From the IMG/VR virus record IMGVR_UViG_3300017763_000028, positions 1 through 49,081 of that record: a stretch of 49,081 bases of DNA; one strand, given 5' to 3'. Within the stretch, counting starts at the first letter, position 1. Each line of letters opens with the position of its first letter. This stretch comes from a virus. Both the position numbers and the translations under genes were made by a program. Below the pieces are notes generated by a model, which had not been told where the DNA came from, did no database searches, and worked only from the letters and a program-made list of their open reading frames with translations. This document shows, in pieces, positions 1-8,726 of the stretch.

Positions 1-1
1 A

Positions 2-418
2 TTTGCAGACGTATCTGCAAGTGGTAACCTTGTAGTTACAGGTAACTTAACAGTAAATGGAGATACAGTAACAAATAGTTCAACTAACACAACTATCGAA
101 GATTCGTTGATTGAATTAGGAACAGGGACAACTGGTTCTCCATCGGGAGACGCAGGTATTGTCATTGAGAGAGGTGATGAAAGTAACGTGTTTATGGGTT
201 GGGACGATAGTGCATCAAGTTTTGCATTCGGAACAACTACTGCAACAGGTGCTTCAACTGGTGCATTATCAGTAACACCAGCAGCGGTATCCACAGGTGC
301 ATTAACAATAACGAATGCATCTAACAGTGGTGGAACTGCAAGAAATGTTTACCAATCAACTTCTGCACCTGGCGGTTCAGATGGAGCGGTTGGTGATATG
401 TGGATTCTTTACTCCTAA
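2..418 (+). CDS. Tail-fibre-like structural protein, C-terminal fragment
   Basis: The frame is open from base 2, so the start lies outside the window; 138 codons remain, ending at a TAA. The visible part is rich in Gly, Ser, Thr and Asn, with a repetitive beta-type pattern (GNLTVNGDTVTN, then an acidic VIERGDESNVFMGWDDS stretch) and a short C-terminal cap ending in MWILYS. From memory, the 'GNLTVNGDTV' and 'IERG' patterns recur in large tail-fibre or baseplate-associated proteins of marine T4-like phages. It sits directly upstream of two repeat proteins behind a late promoter, which fits a virion adhesion module. The exact fibre it belongs to cannot be told from this fragment. Confidence 0.6.
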   Translation, partial: FADVSASGNLVVTGNLTVNGDTVTNSSTNTTIEDSLIELGTGTTGSPSGDAGIVIERGDESNVFMGWDDSASSFAFGTTTATGASTGALSVTPAAVSTGALTITNASNSGGTARNVYQSTSAPGGSDGAVGDMWILYS

Positions 419-436
419 TCTAGGAGTTTAGGATTC

Positions 437-445
437 TAATAAATA
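437..445 (+). promoter_or_regulatory. Late promoter box (TAATAAATA)
   Basis: The intergenic box contains ATAAATA, which matches the T4-type late promoter core read by the gp55 sigma factor encoded in this window. It lies 25 bases before the ATG of the first octapeptide-repeat gene. Confidence 0.55.
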
Positions 446-469
446 ACAGTATTATTAATGGATAACTAA

Positions 470-2227
470 ATGGCAACAGGTTCACAAAAGGTCAAAACAC
501 CAGCAGGTTGGAATTCAACTCAAGGTGCATGGGTAAAAACAGCTAGTTCCACATGGAAAGCAGTTGACCAAATCTACATTAAAACCCCTACAGGATGGAA
601 TAACGCATCGGGGCAGACTGCGACTCAAGTTCCTTATCCATACATTGCAAATGGACAAGAACCCAATATAAGAAACAAACAGAATCCGTATCCTTATATT
701 GCAAATGCACAAGAGCCTAACATAAGGAACCAACAGAATCCGTATCCTTATATTGCAAATGCACAAGAACCTAATATAAGAGACCAACAACAGCCGTATC
801 CTTATATAGCACAAGCAAGACAACCTAGTACATACCAACATAGAAGTCCATTTACATATGCTAGACAAGGTCAAACACCAACGACTTATCAACATAGGTC
901 ACCGTTTACATATCAAAACCCTGTAAATGCACAAGAACCAAACATAAGGAATGCACAGACACCGTTCACTTACAGAAATCCAGTGAATGGACAAGAACCT
1001 AATATTAGAGATGCAAGACAGCCTGCAACTTATCAACATAGAAGTCCTTTAACGTATAGTCATAGGTCTCCATTTACGTATCAACATAGGTCACCGTTTA
1101 CATATAGGAATCCAGTGAATGGACAAGCACCATTTATTAGAGATGCAAGACAACCTTCTACGTATCAACATAGGTCACCGTTAACATATTCACATAGGTC
1201 GCCTTTGACATATAATCATAGGTCTCCATTCGAGTACAGAAATCCAGTGAATGGACAAGAACCTAATATTAGAGAAGCAAGACAACCTAGTACATACCAA
1301 CATAGAAGTCCTTTGACATATTCTCACAGGTCACCATTTACCTATCAACATAGGTCTCCATTCACTTACAGAAATCCAGTGAATGGACAAGAACCTAATA
1401 TTAGAGATGCAAGACAGCCTGCAACTTATCAACATAGGTCACCGTTAACATATTCACATAGGTCGCCTTTGGAATATTCTCATAGGTCTCCATTTACATA
1501 TAGAAGTCCTGTATCTGCACAAGAGCCTAACATAAGAGAAGCAAGACAACCTAGTACATACCAACATAGAAGTCCTTTGACATATAATCATAGGTCTCCA
1601 TTTACGTATCAACATAGGTCACCGTTCACATATAGGAACCCTGTGTCTGCTCAAGAACCTAATATTCGTTCTGCACAACAACCGTATCCTTATATTGCAA
1701 ATGCACAAGAACCAAATATTAGGTCACAACAAGAACCAAATATTAGGTCACAACAAGAACCTAATATTAGAAATAATCAGGCAGCGTTTACTTATAACCA
1801 TAGGTCTCCGTTTACATATAGGAATCCTGTATCTGCACAAGAACCTAATATTCGTTCTGCACAACAACCTAACATTAGAGATGCAAGGAGTCCATTCACG
1901 TATGATGCAAGGTATCCAGCGAATGCACAGCAACCTTTTACATTCCAAGCACCATTTACGTACAGGAACCCTACTAATGCAAGGCAACCTAACGATGCAA
2001 GGAACCCATTCACATATAGACAACCTTATATAGCGAATGCAAGACAACCAAATAGTGCAAGAAACCCATTTACATATAGAGTGCCTTACATTGCAAACGC
2101 AAGAACTGGTGCAAACTCTAGGGCCCCAAGTATTGCACAACAACCCATAACGTACCAACACAGAAGTCCGTTTACATACTACTTCACTTTTGGTGGTGGT
2201 AATCCACCTAATGTCATGGAGCCGTAA
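470..2227 (+). CDS. Octapeptide-repeat virion/adhesin-like protein A
   Basis: This 585-residue protein has a short non-repetitive head (about residues 1-55, with two 'KTPAGW/KTPTGW' units). From about residue 56 it is built almost wholly of 8-residue units of two kinds, [QSN]HRSP[FL]TY and [NS][AG]QEPNIR, often joined by a four-residue RNPV spacer. One Pro per unit, abundant Tyr, Arg, Asn and Gln, almost no Lys and no Cys in the repeats point to an extended fibrous protein. There is no signal peptide or membrane segment. It follows a tail-fibre-like gene and precedes a second copy of the same design, so a virion surface or fibre role is likely but unproven. I do not recognise a named family. 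Confidence 0.6.
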   Translation: MATGSQKVKTPAGWNSTQGAWVKTASSTWKAVDQIYIKTPTGWNNASGQTATQVPYPYIANGQEPNIRNKQNPYPYIANAQEPNIRNQQNPYPYIANAQEPNIRDQQQPYPYIAQARQPSTYQHRSPFTYARQGQTPTTYQHRSPFTYQNPVNAQEPNIRNAQTPFTYRNPVNGQEPNIRDARQPATYQHRSPLTYSHRSPFTYQHRSPFTYRNPVNGQAPFIRDARQPSTYQHRSPLTYSHRSPLTYNHRSPFEYRNPVNGQEPNIREARQPSTYQHRSPLTYSHRSPFTYQHRSPFTYRNPVNGQEPNIRDARQPATYQHRSPLTYSHRSPLEYSHRSPFTYRSPVSAQEPNIREARQPSTYQHRSPLTYNHRSPFTYQHRSPFTYRNPVSAQEPNIRSAQQPYPYIANAQEPNIRSQQEPNIRSQQEPNIRNNQAAFTYNHRSPFTYRNPVSAQEPNIRSAQQPNIRDARSPFTYDARYPANAQQPFTFQAPFTYRNPTNARQPNDARNPFTYRQPYIANARQPNSARNPFTYRVPYIANARTGANSRAPSIAQQPITYQHRSPFTYYFTFGGGNPPNVMEP

Positions 2228-3834
2228 GCAAATGAGAAATATTAATATAACAGGAACAATCTAAAATGCCAATAGGTCAAAGACAACAACCGACTATCAA
2301 AAACGGACAAGTGTCCGTTGATGTACAGACGCCTTCGATTGTTCAACAACCATTTACGTATAGTGCAAGGTATCCAGCGAATGCACAGCAACCGTTCACA
2401 TTCCAAGCACCATTTACGTATAATGCTAGGTATCCAGCGAATGGTCAACAACCGTTCACATTCCAAGCACCATTTACATATAGGAACCCTACTAACGCAA
2501 GACAACCTAATAATGCAAGGAATCCGTTTACATACAGAGTACCTTACATTGCTAATGCAAGACAACCGTTTACTTATAACCATAGGTCTCCGTTTACATA
2601 TAATCATAGGTCACCATTTACATATAGAAGTCCTGTATCTGCACAACAACCTAACATAAGAGAAGCAAGACAACCGAGTTCATATCAACATAGGTCACCT
2701 TTAACGTATTCACATAGGTCACCGTTAACGTATTCTCATAGGTCACCATTTACATATGCAAGACAGGGTCAAACACCGTTTACTTATAACCACAGGTCTC
2801 CATTTACATATAGAAGTCCTGTAAATGGACAAGAACCTAATATACGTTCGGCACAAGAACCTAATATTAGAAGTCAACAAGAACCTAATATTAGAAATGC
2901 ACAAGCAGCGTTTACTTATAACCATAGGTCTCCGTTTACATACAGAAATCCTGTAAATGGACAAGAGCCTAATATTAGAAACCAACAAGAACCGAACATT
3001 AGGTCACAACAAGAACCAAACATAAGAAACAATCAGACACCGTTTACGTATAGTCATAGGTCACCGTTTACTTATCAGAATCCTAGTAATGGACAAGAAC
3101 CTAATATTAGAAACATACAACAACCGAACATTAGGTCACAACAAGAACCTAATATTAGAAACAATCAGGCAGCGTTTACCTATAGTCATAGGTCACCGTT
3201 TACTTATCAGAATCCTAGTAATGCACAAGAGCCTAATATTAGAAACCAACAAGAACCAAATATAAGGTCACAACAAGAACCTAATATTAGAAACGCACAA
3301 ACACCGTTTACGTATAGTCATAGGTCACCATTTACATATAGAAGTCCTGTATCTGCACAGGAACCTAATATTAGAGATGCACAACAACCTAATATTAGAA
3401 GTCAACAAGAACCTAATATTAGAAACAATCAGACACCGTTTACGTATAGTCATAGGTCACCGTTTACTTATCAGAATCCTAGTAATGCACGTCAACCTTC
3501 TACGTATCAACATAGGTCACCGTTCACTTATAGGAATCCTGTAAATGCACAAGAACCCAATATAAGAAACAAACAGAATCCGTATCCTTATATTGCAGCT
3601 GCTCAAGAACCAAACATAAGGAATGCACAGACACCGTTTACGTATCAAAGAACTGGTCAAACAACTGTAACATATTCTCACAGGTCACCGTTTACGTATG
3701 CTAGACAAGGTCAGACACCAACGACTTATAACCATAGAAGTCCGTTTACATATCAAAGAACAGGTCAGACACCAACGACTTATCAGCATAGAAGTCCATT
3801 CACCTATTCAAGACAAGGGAGAACACCCGAAGCA
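632..3834 (+). repeat. Long array of 24-nt degenerate coding repeats across two genes
   Basis: The DNA encoding the octapeptides repeats with a 24-base period, interrupted by 12-base RNPV-type spacers. Larger blocks of several units recur nearly verbatim within and between the two genes, for example CATAGGTCACCGTTTAC and AAGAACCTAATATTAGA many times over. Such tracts are good substrates for recombination between repeats. Units differ at third codon positions, so the array is not a recent clean expansion. Confidence 0.85.
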
Positions 3835-3888
3835 AGATGGGATGGAGTGGTATCACAACAATGGCCTGCAACACCAATCACATCATAG
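2266..3888 (+). CDS. Octapeptide-repeat virion/adhesin-like protein B
   Basis: This 540-residue tandem paralogue of the preceding gene lies 38 bases downstream. It has a short unique head (about 25 residues: MPIGQRQQPTIKNGQVSVDV) and then the same octapeptide vocabulary (NHRSPFTY, SAQEPNIR, SQQEPNIR, NAQQPFTF). The relative share of EPNIR units is higher than in protein A. The C-terminus leaves the repeat at about residue 520 with a distinct tail (EARWDGVVSQQWPATPITS). The heads differ while the repeats match, suggesting that each head anchors the fibre at a different site. No clear late box lies in front of it, so it is probably co-transcribed with protein A; a strong terminator follows. Confidence 0.6.
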   Translation: MPIGQRQQPTIKNGQVSVDVQTPSIVQQPFTYSARYPANAQQPFTFQAPFTYNARYPANGQQPFTFQAPFTYRNPTNARQPNNARNPFTYRVPYIANARQPFTYNHRSPFTYNHRSPFTYRSPVSAQQPNIREARQPSSYQHRSPLTYSHRSPLTYSHRSPFTYARQGQTPFTYNHRSPFTYRSPVNGQEPNIRSAQEPNIRSQQEPNIRNAQAAFTYNHRSPFTYRNPVNGQEPNIRNQQEPNIRSQQEPNIRNNQTPFTYSHRSPFTYQNPSNGQEPNIRNIQQPNIRSQQEPNIRNNQAAFTYSHRSPFTYQNPSNAQEPNIRNQQEPNIRSQQEPNIRNAQTPFTYSHRSPFTYRSPVSAQEPNIRDAQQPNIRSQQEPNIRNNQTPFTYSHRSPFTYQNPSNARQPSTYQHRSPFTYRNPVNAQEPNIRNKQNPYPYIAAAQEPNIRNAQTPFTYQRTGQTTVTYSHRSPFTYARQGQTPTTYNHRSPFTYQRTGQTPTTYQHRSPFTYSRQGRTPEARWDGVVSQQWPATPITS

Positions 3889-3910
3889 GAACCTACCCGA
3901 CAGTGAACAA

Positions 3911-3938
3911 AGACCCCTCGAAAGAGGGGTTTTTTTTA
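3911..3938 (+). terminator. Rho-independent terminator after repeat genes
   Basis: A CCCCTC/GAGGGG stem (3914-3919 with 3924-3929) closes a GAAA loop and is followed by a run of nine T. It ends the adhesion transcript. The same stem is used again after gp23. Confidence 0.9.
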
Positions 3939-3943
3939 TCTTA

Positions 3944-3950
3944 CTAAATA
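3944..3950 (+). promoter_or_regulatory. Late promoter box (CTAAATA)
   Basis: A CTAAATA box directly follows the terminator. It starts the next unit, whose ATG at 3975 has a GGAGA ribosome-binding site at 3966-3970. Confidence 0.5.
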
Positions 3951-3974
3951 TAGGACAGATATTATGGAGATACC

Positions 3975-5552
3975 ATGCAGAAAATTGAAACCCTAGAACA
4001 AGCAAAAGAATTAATAAAACCTTATGACCCTAAGATAACCTCACAAGAAAGACAGGCCATTGGTAATTTTCATCTTGGTGCATTTAATATAGAACCAGGC
4101 TATTCAAAAACTTCAGAAACCTATAAAATACTTGAGTGGATGTTCAAAGAAATTCTACCACCAGTAAAGATTGCAAAGTGGAAAGACTTTGAATATCTAA
4201 GAAAAGAAAACAGATTTGGTGGGTTCAATGGATTAAGAAATGAGTCAGTAACTTATCACAAGTTTTTACCAGTTGGTTATGCAGAGAAACCTAGAAAGGT
4301 AATTCCAGGCGTAGCAGGTATGGACATGAAAGATTCTAATGGATATGTAGATATAGATACATTAATCGATTGGGACACAGTTGAAAACAGAGACCAACAT
4401 GCAGAGGGTTCATTGTTGTCTATGTATTATCACGGTGCAAAAGCACACTGGCTAATTCAAAGTATCCAAGAGGAAGGTTTAAGAGCTCCTATTCAAGGAT
4501 ATGTTGTAGATAATGGTGTCACTGGTATGAATACTGAATCTACTTACACATTTAGAATACACCCAGGCTCTATTCGTTCGGGTGTCTTTGAAGAGATGCA
4601 AGACAACGATATGGAAATTATGGTAATAGATAATTTTGATGTTGTGAAAGTTGAACCGACAAGCCTTGACAGCGTATTAGAGATGTGGTATACTAAGTTA
4701 AAGAGATTAGACAAGCAATACCATTGTTCATTCACATATGTGGATGGTTGTATTGAATATAATACTGCATTAATGGACTTAGATTTCAGAGATGAAGTAC
4801 ATGCATTTAACAAACAGGTCTATGAACTTGCAAAAGGTAAACCCCTAACAATCTATATTGGACATGATAGTAGACATGGAGATTTGTCTAAGTGTTCTAA
4901 GTTTGCAATCCTAGAAAGTATTAAAAACGGATTTGGTAGAGGTTGGATGCATGACCAAGTTAAATGGGAACCCGAAGTTAAAATACTTGACATTTCTAAG
5001 ATTCCCGAGTATACTAGAGAGTATGCAAATCAAAGTACTGAATTTACATACAGTAGATTCCTAATACCTTACTTAGAGAACTACGAAGGATTTAGTATCT
5101 TTATTGATGATGACTTCATCTTTAATAAAAGTATACTACCAATGTTTTACTACTTAAACCCTAATGATGCTGTTGCATGTATACAATATCCACAATACAA
5201 ACATGATGAAACAAAGTTTGATGGTGAAGTTAATATAGATTACCCTAAGAAGCTTTGGTCTAGTATGATGGTATTCAATAATGGACATGAAGACTGTAAG
5301 AAGCTAACACCCGAAGTTGTTAACACTTGGACAGGAAAACAGCTACATCAATTTGAGTGGACAGATAAAATCTCTAAAATACCCGAACATTATATCTTTG
5401 TAGAAGGATATGATAACCATGAAGAAAAGTACAACTACAGTGGTATACATTATACACGTGGTGGCCCATGGGTAAAAGGGATGGATTATTCAACCATAAA
5501 TAATCTTGAAGACTTTTTAAAAGTGAAAAGAAGATTGCCAATTGGCGATTAG
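3975..5552 (+). CDS. Two-domain protein with C-terminal GT-A-type glycosyltransferase
   Basis: The protein has 525 residues. Residues from about 288 to the end read as a nucleotide-sugar-dependent glycosyltransferase: LTIYIGHDSR opens the fold, STEFTYSRFLIPYL follows, and IFIDDD (residues 375-380) is the DxD-type metal and sugar-nucleotide site. The rest carries further acidic and aromatic stretches usual for this fold. The first 230 residues are a separate domain. Its segment around 158-205 (WLIQSIQEEGLRAPI, later RIHPGSIRSGVF) resembles a ParB/sulfiredoxin-like fold, but this is only a suggestion. Its position between fibre-like genes and a fibre-assembly-like gene suggests glycosylation of a virion protein; host surface glycan is the alternative. 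Confidence 0.65.
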   Translation: MQKIETLEQAKELIKPYDPKITSQERQAIGNFHLGAFNIEPGYSKTSETYKILEWMFKEILPPVKIAKWKDFEYLRKENRFGGFNGLRNESVTYHKFLPVGYAEKPRKVIPGVAGMDMKDSNGYVDIDTLIDWDTVENRDQHAEGSLLSMYYHGAKAHWLIQSIQEEGLRAPIQGYVVDNGVTGMNTESTYTFRIHPGSIRSGVFEEMQDNDMEIMVIDNFDVVKVEPTSLDSVLEMWYTKLKRLDKQYHCSFTYVDGCIEYNTALMDLDFRDEVHAFNKQVYELAKGKPLTIYIGHDSRHGDLSKCSKFAILESIKNGFGRGWMHDQVKWEPEVKILDISKIPEYTREYANQSTEFTYSRFLIPYLENYEGFSIFIDDDFIFNKSILPMFYYLNPNDAVACIQYPQYKHDETKFDGEVNIDYPKKLWSSMMVFNNGHEDCKKLTPEVVNTWTGKQLHQFEWTDKISKIPEHYIFVEGYDNHEEKYNYSGIHYTRGGPWVKGMDYSTINNLEDFLKVKRRLPIGD

Positions 5553-5563
5553 TATGTTATAAT
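5535..5563 (+). promoter_or_regulatory. Sigma70-type promoter
   Basis: TTGCCA (5535-5540) and TATAAT (5558-5563) are separated by 17 bases, inside the end of the glycosyltransferase gene. They point at the gene starting at 5583, which has a GAGGAA ribosome-binding site. Confidence 0.65.
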
Positions 5564-5582
5564 ATTACCGAGGAACTAAATT

Positions 5583-6140
5583 ATGAACGCATTTATATAT
5601 GACAGTGAAGGAACTTTATTCATCCGTAAACCTAACGGACTTGAATACAATTACGATTCTGTAGACAAACCAGCTTTTGATTTTGAGTTTGATGTTATCA
5701 TCTATGATGATATAGAAGTTAAAATATTAAACTGGGAAGAAGGTCTAGCTTTTGACCGACAACAAAAAACTGCACTCTCAAAAGAAGAGTGTGAAATGAT
5801 TGAACAATACATTGAGAATAGTGAACCACCTATAGGTCACAGTCTCAATATGCAATTTATCAATACTCTTTATAGTACAACTAAAGATTACATCGACCAA
5901 GAATGTAAACAGTATAACTTTGATAATCTATCTGAAGTTACTTATGCTGGTAGAGAAGGTTCGAATCATCCACATAGAAATAACGCTAGAAGAGCAATGG
6001 AATTTGCAGATGCAGTTAACTCTGTTTTAGACCAACTAGTTCAAGAAATCCAATCTACTAGAGAAGACTTCTTAAAAGACTATGACGCTTATCAGAGTGA
6101 ATTACCTAGTCCATATACGCCAGAAGATACTAGGCCGTAG
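5583..6140 (+). CDS. Tail-fibre-assembly-like protein
   Basis: The protein has 185 residues with no membrane segment. The N-terminal half (NAFIYDSEGTLFIRKPNG, DFDVIIYDD) is a small beta-rich domain. The C-terminal part (about 120-175: YAGREGSNHPHRNNARRAMEFADAVNSVLDQ) resembles the helical tail of phage fibre-assembly chaperones of the DUF4376 type, where a residue-rich helix precedes 'WRDAVW'. That match is by pattern only. Its place behind fibre and glycosyltransferase genes fits a fibre chaperone. It has its own sigma70-like promoter and a good GAGGAA site. Confidence 0.4.
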   Translation: MNAFIYDSEGTLFIRKPNGLEYNYDSVDKPAFDFEFDVIIYDDIEVKILNWEEGLAFDRQQKTALSKEECEMIEQYIENSEPPIGHSLNMQFINTLYSTTKDYIDQECKQYNFDNLSEVTYAGREGSNHPHRNNARRAMEFADAVNSVLDQLVQEIQSTREDFLKDYDAYQSELPSPYTPEDTRP

Positions 6141-6143
6141 TCA

Positions 6144-6848
6144 ATGGGGTTTAACGTTGAGTTAGAGTTCATTAAAGAACCTTTCCATATCAAAGATATG
6201 CCTTTGCAAAAGGTATACGTTTTAGATGATTACTTATCTACAACGATGCATCATTGTATTGATGATAGGATAACTAGAAATTCTTATTGGGCAAAAACTA
6301 ATCAAGTAAACTCAGACAGCCCTACAGGACTACCACACCATAGTTTTTGGGGTGTTGGATTCTTTAGAGGTGAGAACCAAGAAATAGAACGTGGTATGGA
6401 ACCTAAAGATACATATCTTATGAATTGGTTCAATAGAAAGTTACAAACAGACTTCGGATTTATGTGGGAGAGATTTCAATACTTTGGTTTGAATTCTCAG
6501 ACTCAAGGACTAGAGGGAACAACACATGCAGATTGTGAGCCTCAAGATGATTGGAATCTTTCATTTTTATATTATCCAAATAAGTTTTGGAATGATTCTT
6601 GGGGTGGTTCTTTAAGAATGTATGATAAAATGCAACAAGGAATACATGGAAGAGAAGACCATATTAAAAATCATCAAGTTGCAGAAGTGTATTTTAAACC
6701 CAATAGATTATTAATATTTGATGGAAGAATACCACATGGTGCAGATGCACCAAAACCAGCTGCAAGGTATATGGATAGACGTTCTTTGGTTATAAGAGGA
6801 GATGAAATTAGTCTAAAGACTTTATGGGGTGAAGATGCCTACGATTGA
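6144..6848 (+). CDS. Fe(II)/2-oxoglutarate-dependent oxygenase
   Basis: This 234-residue protein matches the double-stranded beta-helix oxygenases. H128 and D130 (THADCE) form the HxD pair, followed by WNLSFLYYPN and WGGSLRMYD strands. H198 (GRIPHGAD) is the distal iron ligand, and an Arg in ARYMDRRSLVI would bind 2-oxoglutarate. Such enzymes hydroxylate proteins, nucleic acids or small molecules. It starts three bases after the previous stop and overlaps the next gene by 20 bases, so it is translated as part of an operon. The nearby proline-rich repeat proteins are possible substrates (inference). Confidence 0.75.
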   Translation: MGFNVELEFIKEPFHIKDMPLQKVYVLDDYLSTTMHHCIDDRITRNSYWAKTNQVNSDSPTGLPHHSFWGVGFFRGENQEIERGMEPKDTYLMNWFNRKLQTDFGFMWERFQYFGLNSQTQGLEGTTHADCEPQDDWNLSFLYYPNKFWNDSWGGSLRMYDKMQQGIHGREDHIKNHQVAEVYFKPNRLLIFDGRIPHGADAPKPAARYMDRRSLVIRGDEISLKTLWGEDAYD

Positions 6849-7734
6849 ATTTACATGTTATGATAAACAAACCACGGAGAATTGGAGACCAGTTCTAGCA
6901 AAGAAAGTAGTTCCCGATTGGTGGAAGACTATGAAGGTTCAAGAGAATGTTCGTGGTCACAAAACTCAGACTATAAGGTCATGTCCTGCTATGGATGACT
7001 GGTTAAAGACTGGATGGTTAATTTGTGCAAAGAAAGACATGCAAGTATTTGTAAGTGAACATTCTAGTAATTCAAGAACAGACCCACAGGACAGACTTTC
7101 ATCACCAACACATCCAGCTGGACAAGCAGGTCATCAATTTACTTACTTATCTAAAGAAGATGCACCAACAAAAGATGCATTCAAAATGAAAGCACCATGG
7201 AATATTATTACTCCGCCAGGCTATTCTTGTCTATACTTAGACCCATTTCTATTTCAAAATAAGTATTTTGCAACATGGCAAGGTATGATTGATACAGATG
7301 CATTTAATGTTAATATGGATAACTCTCAAATTATCTTCTATCCTAAAACAAATAAAGATTTTATAATCAAAGCTGGAACACCATTAGTTCAAATCATCCC
7401 TTACAGAAGAGAGACTTGGAATGCATCCTATATAACATACGACAATCAATCGTGGCAAGAGAACAGGTCAGTTAGAACTACCCATAGAGTGGGTGAAGAT
7501 GGTGGTAAACTAAAAACAATGGATGAATGGAATAGGTCACCCGAACTTAGAGAAGAGAAAAGACATATTGAAGGAATGGCTGGTGCCTATAGAAGAATTA
7601 AGTATTGGAATGAGAAGGGAAGAATGTTTAAAGAAGATAATCCACCACCCGAGTGTCCTATGCATAATCCCGATTTAGTAGAAAAAAATGCAGAAGTACA
7701 ATTAGATTTATTCGGAGATACAGATGACAATTAG
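6829..7734 (+). CDS. Conserved marine-phage protein, DUF6065-like
   Basis: The protein has 301 residues. Key segments are VVPDWWKTMK, TIRSCPAMDDWLKTGW, ITPPGYSCLYLDPF, MIDTDAFNVNMDN and IIKAGTPLVQIIPYRRE. From memory this order matches a family of unknown function common in marine T4-like phages (annotated DUF6065), with the 'PPGYSC' and 'GTPxxQxIP' signatures of a compact beta fold. The start ATG at 6829 is two codons before a second in-frame ATG at 6835, and both overlap the oxygenase gene. It lies between two 2OG oxygenases and overlaps the second by 11 bases, suggesting a shared job, but no function is known to me. Confidence 0.6.
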   Translation: MKMPTIEFTCYDKQTTENWRPVLAKKVVPDWWKTMKVQENVRGHKTQTIRSCPAMDDWLKTGWLICAKKDMQVFVSEHSSNSRTDPQDRLSSPTHPAGQAGHQFTYLSKEDAPTKDAFKMKAPWNIITPPGYSCLYLDPFLFQNKYFATWQGMIDTDAFNVNMDNSQIIFYPKTNKDFIIKAGTPLVQIIPYRRETWNASYITYDNQSWQENRSVRTTHRVGEDGGKLKTMDEWNRSPELREEKRHIEGMAGAYRRIKYWNEKGRMFKEDNPPPECPMHNPDLVEKNAEVQLDLFGDTDDN

Positions 7735-8434
7735 ATTAGCATTCCCAACATTCATATTTGAAAGAAATTTATTAGACCAAGAGAAGTATGGTAAAGATGC
7801 TGTCTCCAAAGAATATATAATGACTCTTAAAAAAGAAATGGATGCATGGAGAAAAAGAGACCCCAAGGGTAGACAAATATCAAACAGGTACACTGGTTGG
7901 CAGTCTCAAGATGGGGTAGAACAACATCCAGCCTTTGCAAAGATTGTTAGATGTATTGAAACTGCATTGAGAGATGAAGTACAACAATTCTTCAGAGTTC
8001 ATCCCGACGATGCACAAGTTAAAATAGACAATACATGGGCAAATATAAATGATAAAGGTGCATGGAATACACCACATTTACATAATGGTTGTTGGTATAG
8101 TGGAGTTTTTTATATACATGGAGACGGTGATGAAGGTGACCTACAACTAATCAATACAGACCCAAAGGTAGTCGCAGACCATCCTACCAATGCTAGAATG
8201 CACGAGAGTATAGGATATCATCCTGTCACTGGAAGACTTATAATGTTTCCTAGTGGTGCAATGCATATGGTAGAACCCAATCCTACAGACAAAGAAAGAT
8301 ACTCAATTTCGTTCAATTGTAGAGTACATCAAATTTCAGCTTCCCCAAGTAGAAGAGACCCTCAAGGGACACCACCCAATGAGAATGAATTTACTTTTGA
8401 ATTAGATGAAATAGGTAACCCCATACTGAACTGA
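7724..8434 (+). CDS. Putative 2OG-Fe(II) oxygenase (PF13759-like)
   Basis: This 236-residue protein carries the pattern of the small phage oxygenases: a head with LAFPTFIFERNLL, a central TPHLHNGCWYSGVFYIH (H118 and H120), then MFPSGAMHMVEPN with H181 as distal ligand, and an Arg (R192 or R200 in ERYSISFNCR) for 2-oxoglutarate. The family is frequent in marine phages and its substrate is generally unknown. It overlaps the preceding gene by 11 bases. Together with the upstream oxygenase it forms a hydroxylation pair in the adhesion module. Confidence 0.75.
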   Translation: MTIRLAFPTFIFERNLLDQEKYGKDAVSKEYIMTLKKEMDAWRKRDPKGRQISNRYTGWQSQDGVEQHPAFAKIVRCIETALRDEVQQFFRVHPDDAQVKIDNTWANINDKGAWNTPHLHNGCWYSGVFYIHGDGDEGDLQLINTDPKVVADHPTNARMHESIGYHPVTGRLIMFPSGAMHMVEPNPTDKERYSISFNCRVHQISASPSRRDPQGTPPNENEFTFELDEIGNPILN

Positions 8435-8439
8435 TTATT

Positions 8440-8446
8440 CTAAATA
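8440..8446 (+). promoter_or_regulatory. Late promoter box with leaderless geometry
   Basis: CTAAATA ends six bases before the A of the ATG at 8452. With T4 late spacing the transcript would begin at that A. Confidence 0.5.
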
Positions 8447-8451
8447 GTAGT

Positions 8452-8712
8452 ATGGAAATTACTATCACACCTTATATCCTATGGAATATAATTACAGTCT
8501 TTGTTATTGTACCTATAGGTTTCTTACTTAGGAATACACTACAAGAGGTATCACGCCAAGGGATTCTTCTCAATAAGACACGTGAAGAGATAGCCAAAGA
8601 TTATGTCACACGTGAAGAAATTGAGAAAGATATGTCTAAACTATTAGACCAAATGAACCGTATCTCTGATAAAATCGATAAACTTACTACTAAGACTTAT
8701 TTCCAAGAATAA
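8452..8712 (+). CDS. Small one-TM coiled-coil protein
   Basis: The protein has 86 residues. Residues 6-26 form a hydrophobic helix (ILWNIITVFVIVPIGFLL). The rest is a charged heptad-like helix (REEIAKDYVTREEIEKDM, then LLDQMNRISDKIDKL), giving a membrane-anchored coiled coil. I recognise no family. Its start is set by the late box six bases upstream and has no ribosome-binding site, which suggests a leaderless message. It stands just before gp13, so a role in late infection such as holin accessory or virion assembly is possible. Confidence 0.55.
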   Translation: MEITITPYILWNIITVFVIVPIGFLLRNTLQEVSRQGILLNKTREEIAKDYVTREEIEKDMSKLLDQMNRISDKIDKLTTKTYFQE

Positions 8713-8718
8713 AAAACG

Positions 8719-8726
8719 CATAAATA
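8719..8726 (+). promoter_or_regulatory. Late promoter box (CATAAATA) for neck genes
   Basis: CATAAATA lies 22 bases before the gp13 ATG, which has an ACAGGA ribosome-binding site at 8734-8739. This is a conventional leadered late unit. Confidence 0.65.

Noticed and set aside
515-2607. Several open frames antisense to, or offset within, the octapeptide-repeat genes
   Set aside because: They mirror the repeat DNA (Cys, Ile and Arg rich translations) and exist because the 24-base period keeps all frames open.
632-3834. CRISPR array
   Set aside because: The repeats are 24 bases, in frame, coding, degenerate and without unique spacers.
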